NCBI GenBank assembly: GCA_027019845.1
Contig: JALUWE010000518.1
Location: 1-6,646 of the forward strand
Length of the DNA stretch: 6,646 nt
Source of the DNA: Anaerolineales bacterium
Lineage (GTDB): Bacteria > Chloroflexota > Anaerolineae > Anaerolineales > JABWBV01
Reading direction: 5' to 3'
Shown here: positions 1-5,838 of the stretch, one piece after another
Position numbering within the stretch: the first letter of the stretch is position 1
Layout of the letters: every line of letters starts with the position of its first letter
Program-made: the position numbers and the translations under genes
The notes under the pieces: generated by a model
The model's database searches: none
What the model was told of the DNA's origin: nothing
The model's input: only the letters and a program-made list of their open reading frames with translations

Positions 1-1
1 C

Positions 2-90
2 CACTACCCAATTACCCATCCTTCGACTACAGGCTCGCTCCGCTCCCCTTCCGCTCAGGATGTAATTACCCAATTACCCAATTACCCAAT
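2..90. repeat. AATTACCC octamer tandem repeats flanking the 43-bp repeat
   Basis: Perfect AATTACCC units lie at 64-71, 72-79 and 80-87, with a partial fourth at 88-90. Another perfect unit lies at 10-17, preceded by a degenerate CACTACCC at 2-9. The octamers thus sit on both sides of the 43-bp element. A degenerate version (reverse complement CAACTACCCAAT) also flanks the second copy of that element at 5302-5313, so octamers and core appear to belong to one composite repeat. Confidence 0.7.
20..62 (-). repeat. 43-bp interspersed intergenic repeat, copy 1
   Basis: Read on the minus strand this begins CATCCTGAGCG and ends AGTCGAAGG. A same-length copy in the opposite orientation lies at 5314-5356. 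The two share their first 11 bases and last 9 bases and differ in the centre. Both are intergenic and both are flanked by versions of the AATTACCC octamer. This is the pattern of a REP/MITE-like interspersed element. It has no coding content and its function is unknown. Confidence 0.7.
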
Positions 91-115
91 ATCCAACACC
101 CTATCCCCAACCCCC

Positions 116-2695
116 ATGCCCCCCCTCTACCGCATCGCCCTGCGCCACCTGCTGCGACGCCCCTGGCAAACCGCCCTGATGATCACCGGCATCATGCTGG
201 GAGTGTCGGTCGTGGTCGCCATCGATCTGGCCAACGCCAGCGCCAGCCGCGCCTTCGACTTGAGCACCAACGCGGTAGCCGGTCGCGCCACCCACCAGAT
301 CACTGCCGGGCCGCCAGGAGTGGACGAAACCCTGTACGTAGACCTGCGCCGCAGCGGGTTGGGCCTCCCCCTCGCGCCCGTAGTCACCGATTTCGTCACC
401 TCCCCAGAACTGGGCGGCGTGCCCCTGCAGCTACTGGGGGTCGACCCCTTCGCGGAGCCGCCCTTCCGCAGCTACCTGGCCGGACCCGGCGGAGGCGCGC
501 CCCTGGACGGGTTGGCCGCGTTCCTGACCCGTCCGGGCGCCGTGCTGATCGCCACCGGCCTCGCCGAACGCTACGGCCTGTCCCCCGGAGACCCACTGAC
601 CCTACAGTTTTCGGGCTTCTCGCGGCCAGCCTTTGTCGCCGGCCTGCTGCAACCCAACGACGAACTCAGCCGCCGCGCCCTCAACGGCCTGATCCTGGCC
701 GACATCGCCACCGCGCAGGAACTGACCGGCAAAACCGGCATACTCTCCTCCATCGACGTGATCGTGCCGGAGGGAGACTCCACCAGCCTGGCACAGATCG
801 AGCGCCTGCTGCCCCCAGGCGTACAAATTCAGGCCACGGCCGCGCGGCAAGGCACCATTCGAGAGATGACCGCCGCGTTCCGCCTCAACCTGACCGCGCT
901 CAGCCTGCTCGCGCTGGTGGTCGGCCTGTTCCTGATCTACAACACCATGACCTTTTCGGTGGTCAAACGCCGCCCCCTGTTCGGCACGCTGCGCTGCCTG
1001 GGCGCCACCCGGCGGGAGGTGTTCAGCCTGGTGATCGGCGAAGCGCTGGTGGCCGGGGTGACCGGCACAGGGTTGGGGCTGGTGCTGGGGATCGCGCTCG
1101 GCCAGGGCGCGGTGCGGTTGGTGACGCAAACCATCAACGACCTGTACTTTGTCGTCACGGTGCGCGAGGTGGGCATTCCGGGCCTCAGCCTGGTGAAGGG
1201 CGGGGTGCTGGGAGTGATCGCCACCGTGGCAACCGCCGCGTTCCCGGCCTGGGAGGCGGCCTCGGTGCCGCCGCGCGCCGCCCTCTCCCGTTCGGGATTG
1301 GAGAGCAAAGCCGGGCGCGCCGCCTCGTGGGTGGGCGCGGGTGGGGTGCTCGTCATCCTGGCCGGGGCCGGGCTGCTGGCCATCCCCACCAACAACCTGG
1401 TGGTCAGCTTTAGCGGCACGTTCGCGGTGGTGATCGGCTTCGCCATGCTGACACCGGCCACCACGCGCAGGCTGATGCGCGGGCTGGCGCCGCTGGGAGG
1501 CCGCGTGGGCGGCGTGCTGGGAAGGATGGCGCCCCGCAACGTGGTCAACACCCTCAGCCGCACCTCGATTGCCGTGGCCGCGCTCATGGTCGCCGTCTCC
1601 GTCACCATCGGCATCAGCCTGATGGTGAGCAGCTTTCGCTACACAGTCGAACTCTGGCTGGCACAAACCCTGCAAGGAGATGTGTACATCTCACCGCCCA
1701 GCACTTCGGGCGTGCAGTCCGGCAACCGCATCAGCCCGCAGGCCTTGCAGGCGTTGTCCGGCTGGCCCGGTGTGGCGCGCGTGGACACCATCCGGGTGGT
1801 GGAAGTGAACTCGGGGCCGGGCGCGGTGCAACTGGGCGCGGTGCAGAACCCCGACCTGGCGCGTGAGCGCATCTTCCAGCAGGCCATTGGCCCGGCGGAG
1901 ATGGTGCAACGAGCAATGCAAAACGGCGCGGTGATCGTCTCCGAGCCGCTGTGGAACCGCATGTCCGAGAACGATCCGCAAAGGAACACAGACACCACCG
2001 CACCTTTGGGATCGATCCCCCTCCAGACACCGGCAGGATGGCGCGACTTCCCCATCGCGGGGGTGTATTTCGACTACTCCTCCACCCGCGGGGTGGTGCT
2101 GATGGCACGGGGGACCTACCGCAGCCTGTGGCAGGACGACGCGGTCACCGCGGTGGCGCTGCGCCTCGAACCGGGCGCGGACCCCGATCAGGTGAGCGCA
2201 GACCTGCAGGCCGCGCTGGCCCCCATCCAGACGCTGGATGTGCGCCCCAACGCCGCGCTGCGCCAGGAGGCCCTGGCCGTGTTCGACCGCACCTTCGCCA
2301 TCACCGGCGCGCTGCAGCTGCTGGCAACCCTGGTGGCCTTCGTCGGCGTGTTGAGCGCGCTGCTCTCCCTGCAACTGGAAAAACAGCGAGAACTGGCGAT
2401 CTTACGCGCCATCGGCCTGACCGCGGGCCAACTGCGCCGCCTGGTGCTGCTGGAGACCGGGCTAATGGGCGCAGTGGCCGGGCTGCTGGCCATGCCCACC
2501 GGCTTCGTGCTCTCCCTGATCCTGATCTACATCATCAACCGCCGGGCCTTTGGCTGGACCCTGCAACTGCAACCGGAGGCCGCGCCCTTCGTGCAAGCGC
2601 TGATCGTAGCGGTGGGGGCCGCGCTGCTGGCCGGTCTGTACCCGGCGCGCAAAATGGGGCAAATGGCCGTCGCAGAGGGCCTGAGAGGGGAATAA
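116..2695 (+). CDS. ABC transporter permease, FtsX/MacB family (YbbP-like), two FtsX domains
   Basis: Inner-membrane permease of an ABC system of the MacB/LolCE/FtsX superfamily. Such proteins couple a cytoplasmic ATPase to periplasmic or extracytoplasmic work such as export, lipoprotein release or cell-wall enzyme activation. The N-terminus is typical of the family: a basic amphipathic stretch (RHLLRRPWQTA) and a first membrane helix at about residues 17-38. A large extracytoplasmic domain follows (about 40-255). The first FtsX block holds helices near 258-280, 303-330 and 361-380 with the conserved LRCLGATRREVFSLVIGEAL motif. Further helices lie near 405-423, 428-446 and 484-506. A second soluble domain (about 510-725) precedes a second FtsX block (helices near 728-752, 779-806, 824-842) with the related ELAILRAIGLTAGQLRRL motif. 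About ten helices and 859 residues fit YbbP-type double-FtsX permeases. The ATG at 116 is the first possible start and fits the family N-terminus, though no SD precedes it. The partner ATPase is not in the window. Substrate cannot be told. Confidence 0.9.
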   Translation: MPPLYRIALRHLLRRPWQTALMITGIMLGVSVVVAIDLANASASRAFDLSTNAVAGRATHQITAGPPGVDETLYVDLRRSGLGLPLAPVVTDFVTSPELGGVPLQLLGVDPFAEPPFRSYLAGPGGGAPLDGLAAFLTRPGAVLIATGLAERYGLSPGDPLTLQFSGFSRPAFVAGLLQPNDELSRRALNGLILADIATAQELTGKTGILSSIDVIVPEGDSTSLAQIERLLPPGVQIQATAARQGTIREMTAAFRLNLTALSLLALVVGLFLIYNTMTFSVVKRRPLFGTLRCLGATRREVFSLVIGEALVAGVTGTGLGLVLGIALGQGAVRLVTQTINDLYFVVTVREVGIPGLSLVKGGVLGVIATVATAAFPAWEAASVPPRAALSRSGLESKAGRAASWVGAGGVLVILAGAGLLAIPTNNLVVSFSGTFAVVIGFAMLTPATTRRLMRGLAPLGGRVGGVLGRMAPRNVVNTLSRTSIAVAALMVAVSVTIGISLMVSSFRYTVELWLAQTLQGDVYISPPSTSGVQSGNRISPQALQALSGWPGVARVDTIRVVEVNSGPGAVQLGAVQNPDLARERIFQQAIGPAEMVQRAMQNGAVIVSEPLWNRMSENDPQRNTDTTAPLGSIPLQTPAGWRDFPIAGVYFDYSSTRGVVLMARGTYRSLWQDDAVTAVALRLEPGADPDQVSADLQAALAPIQTLDVRPNAALRQEALAVFDRTFAITGALQLLATLVAFVGVLSALLSLQLEKQRELAILRAIGLTAGQLRRLVLLETGLMGAVAGLLAMPTGFVLSLILIYIINRRAFGWTLQLQPEAAPFVQALIVAVGAALLAGLYPARKMGQMAVAEGLRGE

Positions 2696-2700
2696 CCCCT

Positions 2701-2718
2701 GCTACCCATCCGGGTAGC
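2701..2718 (+). terminator. Hairpin after the permease gene, possible terminator
   Basis: GCTACCC (2701-2707) and GGGTAGC (2712-2718) are perfect reverse complements around a 4-nt ATCC loop, starting 5 nt after the permease stop codon. A weaker 4-bp stem (ACCG at 2726-2729, CGGT at 2734-2737) follows. There is no U-tract, so this is not a canonical intrinsic terminator. It may mark the transcript end or protect the 3' end. Confidence 0.45.
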
Positions 2719-2806
2719 CTCACCAACCGCTTCCGGTAGTCCCCCCCTATCCAGATTCCATCCCAAAACTACTCATTTGCGTGTTTTGCGGGCGCATGAT
2801 TCTGGC

Positions 2807-2812
2807 TATACT
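2807..2812 (+). promoter_or_regulatory. Putative -10 box (TATACT) of the rbcL-prk operon
   Basis: TATACT matches the sigma-70-type consensus TATAAT at five of six positions and lies 36 nt before the rbcL start in a locally AT-rich stretch. The predicted start of transcription would be near 2819. The -35 region is poor: at 17-nt spacing the hexamer is TTTTGC. A weak -35 would suit a regulated promoter, but the assignment is tentative. Confidence 0.4.
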
Positions 2813-2838
2813 CTTATTGTGACAACTATCACAATAAG
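2813..2838. promoter_or_regulatory. Perfect 10-bp inverted repeat: Rex- or CRP-type operator upstream of rbcL
   Basis: CTTATTGTGA (2813-2822) and TCACAATAAG (2829-2838) are exact reverse complements around a 6-bp spacer, CAACTA. The core TTGTGA-N6-TCACAA is the outline of the operator of the NADH-sensing repressor Rex, and its inner TGTGA-N6-TCACA is also the CRP/FNR-superfamily consensus. The even symmetry does not fit a centred T-N11-A box of a LysR-type CbbR. The site directly follows the TATACT box and would cover the predicted transcription start, a position for repression. Its right arm overlaps the first three bases of the SD. An RNA hairpin is the alternative reading, but a transcript starting near 2819 would lack half the left arm, which favours a DNA operator. 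Confidence 0.65.
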
Positions 2839-2841
2839 GAG
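2836..2841 (+). promoter_or_regulatory. Shine-Dalgarno sequence of rbcL (AAGGAG)
   Basis: AAGGAG lies 7 nt before the ATG at 2849 and fixes that start. Upstream in-frame alternatives such as TTG at 2777 would place the promoter and operator inside the coding region. The first three bases of this SD are part of the inverted repeat. Confidence 0.85.
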
Positions 2842-2848
2842 ACCCCAA

Positions 2849-4237
2849 ATGAACACACTTGTAGCAGCCCCCAAAACCATCCAGCAGCCCCCTTCCGCCG
2901 AATTGAGCGACAAGTACCAGGCCGGTGTGCGCGACTACGCGGTGGACTACTACGTCCCCGGCTACCAGCCGCTGGACACCGATCTGCTGTGCGCCTTTCG
3001 CATCACCCCCAAACCCGGCGTCAGCATGATCGAGGCCGCGGCCGCGGTGGCCGCCGAGTCCTCCACCGGCACGTGGACCGAAGTGTGGTCCAACCAACTC
3101 ACCGACCTGGACTTCTACAAAGCCAAAGTCTACCGCATCGAGGACGACATCGCCTACATCGCCTACCCGATGGACTTGTTCGAGGAGAACAGCGTGGTCA
3201 ACATCATGTCTTCGATTGTGGGCAACGTGTTCGGCTTCAAAGCCGTCAGCGCGCTGCGCCTGGAAGACATGCGCATCCCGGTAGCCCTGGTCAAAACCTT
3301 CCCCGGGCCGAGCGTGGGCATCTACGACGAGCGCGTCTGGTTCGACAAGTGGGACCGCCCGTTGTTGGGCGGCACGGTCAAGCCCAAGCTGGGACTGTCC
3401 CCCAAAGCCTACTCCACCATCATCTACGAATGTCTGGTGGGCGGGCTGGACACCACCAAAGACGACGAGAACATGAACAGCCAGCCCTTCAGCCGCTGGC
3501 GTGACCGCTTCATGTACGCGCAAGAGGCGGTTGCCAGAGCCGAGGCCGAAACCGGCGAGAAAAAAGGCCACTGGCACAACGTGACCGCGGGTTCGACCTC
3601 CGAAAGCCTGCGCCGGTTGGAGTACGCGGCCAGCCTGGGCAGCAAGATGGTGATGTTCGACTTCCTGACCGCCGGATTCGCAGCCTCCGCAGACGTGTTC
3701 CGCCGCGCCGCCGAACTCGGCCTGCTGGTACACTGCCACCGCGCCATGCACGCCGTCTTCACCCGCCAGCCCAACCACGGTATCCACATGCGCGTGGTCG
3801 CCAAATGGCTGCGCCTGACCGGCGGAGACCACCTGCACACCGGCACGGTGGTCGGCAAGCTGGAAGGCTCGTGGAACGAGACCGCAGGCATCATCGATCT
3901 GCTGCGCGAACGCGTCATCCCGGCAGACCCGGCACGCGGCCTGTACTTCGAGCAGGACTTCGCCGGGCTGAAGACGGTCTGGCCGGTCTCTTCGGGCGGG
4001 ATTCACGTTCACCACATCCCAGACCTGTACCGGCTGACCGGCAACGACGCGTTCTGGCTGTTCGGCGGCGGCACCCACGGCCACCCCAAAGGCAGCCGCG
4101 CCGGCGCCAGGGCTAACCGGGTCGCCACCGAGGCCATCGCCTCCGGCAGCACCCTGGAAGAGGCCGCCCGCAACTGCCCCGAACTGCGTGACGCCATGGA
4201 CCTGTGGGCCGACGTGCGCTTCGAGGTCAAGCAATAG
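2849..4237 (+). CDS. rbcL: RuBisCO large subunit, form I-like without small subunit (form I'/I'' type)
   Basis: Carboxylates ribulose-1,5-bisphosphate to two 3-phosphoglycerates in the cytoplasm. All catalytic positions are visible (spinach numbers in brackets): E70 (60), T75 (65), N126 (123), K178 (175), K180 (177), the carbamylated lysine K204 (201) with D206 and E207 (203, 204), H297 and R298 (294, 295), H330 (327), loop-6 K337 (334), S382 (379) and GGG at 406-408. So it is a true RuBisCO, not a RuBisCO-like protein. Form I motifs include GLDTTKDDENMNSQPF, HRAMHAV and TGTVVGKLEG. At 462 aa it is shorter than plant form I (475). By hand alignment it lacks about 7 residues after IE98, about 12 before CPEL445, and the C-terminal PAMDTV tail. 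No rbcS follows; prk begins 10 nt later. That fits the homo-octameric form I' enzymes of Chloroflexota or their I''/I-alpha relatives; I cannot decide which. Start set by AAGGAG 7 nt upstream. Confidence 0.96.
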   Translation: MNTLVAAPKTIQQPPSAELSDKYQAGVRDYAVDYYVPGYQPLDTDLLCAFRITPKPGVSMIEAAAAVAAESSTGTWTEVWSNQLTDLDFYKAKVYRIEDDIAYIAYPMDLFEENSVVNIMSSIVGNVFGFKAVSALRLEDMRIPVALVKTFPGPSVGIYDERVWFDKWDRPLLGGTVKPKLGLSPKAYSTIIYECLVGGLDTTKDDENMNSQPFSRWRDRFMYAQEAVARAEAETGEKKGHWHNVTAGSTSESLRRLEYAASLGSKMVMFDFLTAGFAASADVFRRAAELGLLVHCHRAMHAVFTRQPNHGIHMRVVAKWLRLTGGDHLHTGTVVGKLEGSWNETAGIIDLLRERVIPADPARGLYFEQDFAGLKTVWPVSSGGIHVHHIPDLYRLTGNDAFWLFGGGTHGHPKGSRAGARANRVATEAIASGSTLEEAARNCPELRDAMDLWADVRFEVKQ

Positions 4238-4240
4238 GAG
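4236..4240 (+). promoter_or_regulatory. Shine-Dalgarno sequence of prk (AGGAG) overlapping the rbcL stop codon
   Basis: AGGAG begins inside the rbcL TAG stop (4235-4237) and lies 7 nt before the prk ATG at 4248. It decides the prk start over an in-frame upstream extension from 4188 that would overlap rbcL. The arrangement suggests translational coupling and roughly matched output of the two enzymes. Confidence 0.85.
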
Positions 4241-4247
4241 CCAACCG

Positions 4248-5255
4248 ATGAAACGCCCGATCATTCTGGGCATCGTGGGCGACAGCGCGGCAGGCAAGAC
4301 CACCATCAGCAAAGGCCTGACCCACATCCTGGGCGCGGCGCGCGTCACCCACGTATGCACCGACGACTACCACAAATACGACCGCCGTGAACGGGCCGAG
4401 CGCAAAATCTCGGCCCTGCACCACGACTGCAACTACATCGACATCATGCAGCTACACATGGAGCGCCTGCACTACGGCCAGCCGATCCTCAAACCGGTCT
4501 ACGACCACTCCAACGGTACGCTGGTGCGCCCGGAATACGTGCAACCCAAAGAATTCGTGATCGTCGAGGGGCTGTTGGGCTACGCTACCGAGGTGCTGCG
4601 CGGCTTTTACGACGTCAAGGTCTACCTGGCCCCGCAAGAGGAGCTGCGCGCCATCTGGAAGATCAAACGCGACACCGCCAAACGCGGCTACACAGCCGAA
4701 CAGGTGCGCGCCGCGCTGCGCCGCCGCGAACCCGACTCCGAGGCCTTCATCCGCCCCCAACGCAAATTCGCGGACATCGTGGTAAACTTCTACCCGCCCG
4801 AGGGCGTCCCCCTCGAAGAGGCCGGCCCCAAGCTCAACGTGCGGCTGATCTTGCGCCCGACCATCCCCCATCCCGACCTCAGCTACCTGCTGGAAGAGAA
4901 CGGCACGGGCGGCATCCAACTGCGGCTGGCGCGCGACCACGGCCTGCCGGTGGACATCCTGGAGATCGACGGCAATGTCTCCGGGGAGCAGGCCCGCAAA
5001 CTGGCCAACGCCATCTGGGAACACATGCCCGAGCTGCGCCCGGAAAACCAATCCCTCTTCGGCAATTACAGCGACGGCACCCGCACCTACCACAGCCACC
5101 CGCTGGCGCTGACCCAATTGCTGATCACCTACCACCTGTTGAAGAAATACAACGGACTGTCCAGCATCCCCTTCGCGCCGCCCTACGCCGCGTTGACCCG
5201 CCAGGCCACCCATGCAGCCGTCGCCACCAGCCAGACGGACAATACGCCAACCTGA
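4248..5255 (+). CDS. prk: Phosphoribulokinase
   Basis: ATP-dependent kinase converting ribulose-5-phosphate to ribulose-1,5-bisphosphate, the RuBisCO substrate, in the cytoplasm. The 335-aa product has a P-loop, GDSAAGKT (residues 11-18), and the phosphoribulokinase signature KIKRDTAKRGYTAE (138-151). Conserved TDDYHKYDR (38-46) supplies the likely catalytic aspartate D39, and IVEGLLGY (105-112) follows. Length and motifs such as PQRKFAD place it nearer the dimeric plant/cyanobacterial class than the roughly 290-aa proteobacterial class. The P-loop cysteine that forms the light-regulated disulfide in plants (spinach Cys16) is alanine A15; the Cys55 partner is kept as C37, and only one other cysteine (C61) exists. 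The plant insert between P-loop and C37 is shorter by about 17 residues. Thioredoxin or CP12 control by the plant mechanism is thus unlikely. It is cotranscribed with rbcL. Confidence 0.96.
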   Translation: MKRPIILGIVGDSAAGKTTISKGLTHILGAARVTHVCTDDYHKYDRRERAERKISALHHDCNYIDIMQLHMERLHYGQPILKPVYDHSNGTLVRPEYVQPKEFVIVEGLLGYATEVLRGFYDVKVYLAPQEELRAIWKIKRDTAKRGYTAEQVRAALRRREPDSEAFIRPQRKFADIVVNFYPPEGVPLEEAGPKLNVRLILRPTIPHPDLSYLLEENGTGGIQLRLARDHGLPVDILEIDGNVSGEQARKLANAIWEHMPELRPENQSLFGNYSDGTRTYHSHPLALTQLLITYHLLKKYNGLSSIPFAPPYAALTRQATHAAVATSQTDNTPT

Positions 5256-5301
5256 TTTCCTGCCCTCTATCGAAAGCATCCACATGAAGCGAAGACCGCT
5301 G

Positions 5302-5356
5302 ATTGGGTAGTTGCATCCTGAGCGAAAGGCGAACAAAGTTTGCTTACAGTCGAAGG
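5302..5356 (+). repeat. 43-bp interspersed repeat, copy 2 (core 5314-5356), with degenerate octamer flank
   Basis: The core begins CATCCTGAGCG and ends CAGTCGAAGG. It has the same 43-bp length as the minus-strand element at 20-62 and shares both ends with it. The preceding 12 bases (ATTGGGTAGTTG) match ATTGGGTAATTA, the reverse complement of the octamer array beside copy 1, at 10 of 12 positions. The centre can fold as GCGAAC-AAA-GTTTGC with one G-T pair. It lies between prk and the putative antitoxin gene and could also serve as a 3'-end structure for the rbcL-prk mRNA. Confidence 0.65.
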
Positions 5357-5403
5357 GGCAGCGTATCCACTGGATTGTAGTGTCTCGAAGGATGACGGCA
5401 GGG

Positions 5404-5409
5404 TATAAT
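5404..5409 (+). promoter_or_regulatory. Putative -10 box (TATAAT) for the 98-aa gene
   Basis: A perfect TATAAT hexamer lies 68 nt before the ATG at 5478. No good -35 is visible at 16-18 nt spacing. The 7-bp inverted repeat TGTAGTG (5376-5382) / CACTACA (5410-5416) brackets this hexamer and could be an operator, as would suit an autoregulated antitoxin operon. Confidence 0.45.
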
Positions 5410-5425
5410 CACTACAGCGAAACGA

Positions 5426-5455
5426 CTGGATCGCAGCCGGACAGATGCGATCCAG
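5426..5455 (+). promoter_or_regulatory. 10-bp perfect inverted repeat in the leader of the 98-aa gene
   Basis: CTGGATCGCA (5426-5435) and TGCGATCCAG (5446-5455) are exact reverse complements around a 10-nt loop. The right arm contains GCGATCC (5447-5453), repeated directly at 5455-5461 just before the SD. It lies between the TATAAT box and the start codon, so it could be an operator for an autoregulating protein or a leader hairpin. No U-tract follows. Confidence 0.5.
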
Positions 5456-5477
5456 CGATCCTTCGGAGGCTTGAGAT

Positions 5478-5774
5478 ATGCACACCCTGCAAATTACGCC
5501 TGCTGACAAGGCCCGCGAAGTTATTCCTCTGGTCCAGGCCGCGGTTGAGAGTGAAATTTCCCGGCTGGAACTGGCACTGGAACTGGCACGTGAACGTCTG
5601 GCCGTCTTTGAAAGAAAATATCACGTCCCTTCAGAGCACTTCATGGAAAAAATGTTTGCCGAGGACCTGGAAGAAGGTGACGATGAATACGTGCAGTGGG
5701 CGGGGGAATATCAATTAATGCAAAGGCTGGCGACAAAAATCGCGCAACTTCGAAGCATTCGGTACAGTGATTGA
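5478..5774 (+). CDS. Small acidic helical protein, putative antitoxin of a TumE/DUF6516-type pair
   Basis: 98 residues, cytoplasmic, with no signal peptide or membrane segment. Residues about 11-48 form a long charged helix with heptad-like leucines (SRLELALELARERLAVFERK). A middle part follows with a YHVPSEHFMEKMF segment, then an acidic stretch (EDLEEGDDE, 62-70), W74, and a second helix (77-95). From memory this resembles small proteins encoded next to TumE/DUF6516-family toxins in Chloroflexota and cyanobacteria; no search was possible. Support from context: the next frame starts at GTG 5767, overlapping this gene by 8 nt, and begins with IEAYFSNIKEL, like such toxins. The start is fixed by GGAGG (5465-5469), 8 nt before the ATG. 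A longer frame from 5311 would overlap it in another register and looks spurious. Base composition is lower in GC than the CBB genes on either side, hinting at separate origin. Confidence 0.75.
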   Translation: MHTLQITPADKAREVIPLVQAAVESEISRLELALELARERLAVFERKYHVPSEHFMEKMFAEDLEEGDDEYVQWAGEYQLMQRLATKIAQLRSIRYSD

Positions 5775-5838
5775 GGCCTATTTTTCCAACATCAAAGAAT
5801 TATCCAAAAATGGCTATGACCTTCATGTGAGAACAACG
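5767..5838 (+). pseudogene. Stub of a TumE/DUF6516-type toxin gene, in frame with rpe
   Basis: From the GTG at 5767 the frame reads (M)IEAYFSNIKELSKNG and then runs into rpe without a stop. The first 15 or so residues resemble the usual N-terminus of TumE/DUF6516 toxins, as I remember it, and the 8-nt overlap with the preceding gene is the normal layout of such pairs. The rest of the toxin (typically over 100 residues) is absent. The AT-rich bases here change to high GC at about 5840, where rpe begins. The most likely reading is a toxin gene deleted after its first codons; a plain rpe leader that resembles it by chance is the alternative. Confidence 0.4.

Noticed and set aside
602..1675. 357-aa minus-strand frame inside the permease gene
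   Set aside because: Composition (His, Gln, Gly, Ala) is typical of antisense frames in high-GC genes and no domain is visible.
1951..2739. 262-aa + strand frame overlapping the end of the permease gene
   Set aside because: Arg/Gly/Ala/Pro-rich shadow translation in a different frame, while the permease frame here carries conserved FtsX motifs.
2813..2838. CbbR (LysR-type, T-N11-A) binding site
   Set aside because: The palindrome has even symmetry with a 6-bp centre, so no T-N11-A pair is centred on its axis. The TTGTGA-N6-TCACAA outline fits Rex or CRP-family regulators better.
2849..4237. RuBisCO-like protein (form IV)
   Set aside because: The catalytic lysines, the carbamate site, loop-6 lysine and phosphate-binding residues of true RuBisCO are all present.
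4238..4247. rbcS between rbcL and prk
   Set aside because: Only 10 nt separate the two genes, and no rbcS-like frame appears in either direction elsewhere in the window.
2747..4360. 537-aa open frame on the minus strand, antisense to rbcL
   Set aside because: It is a shadow of the strongly coding high-GC rbcL gene. Its translation is low-complexity and rich in G, A, V, Q and H without recognisable motifs.
4452..5336. 294-aa minus-strand frame opposite prk
   Set aside because: Antisense shadow of prk, with no motif and no ribosome binding site.
5311..5718. 135-aa + strand frame overlapping the 98-aa gene
   Set aside because: It runs through the 43-bp repeat and promoter region, has no SD at its start, and its translation is irregular. 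The 98-aa frame has GGAGG at good spacing and a coherent helical protein.
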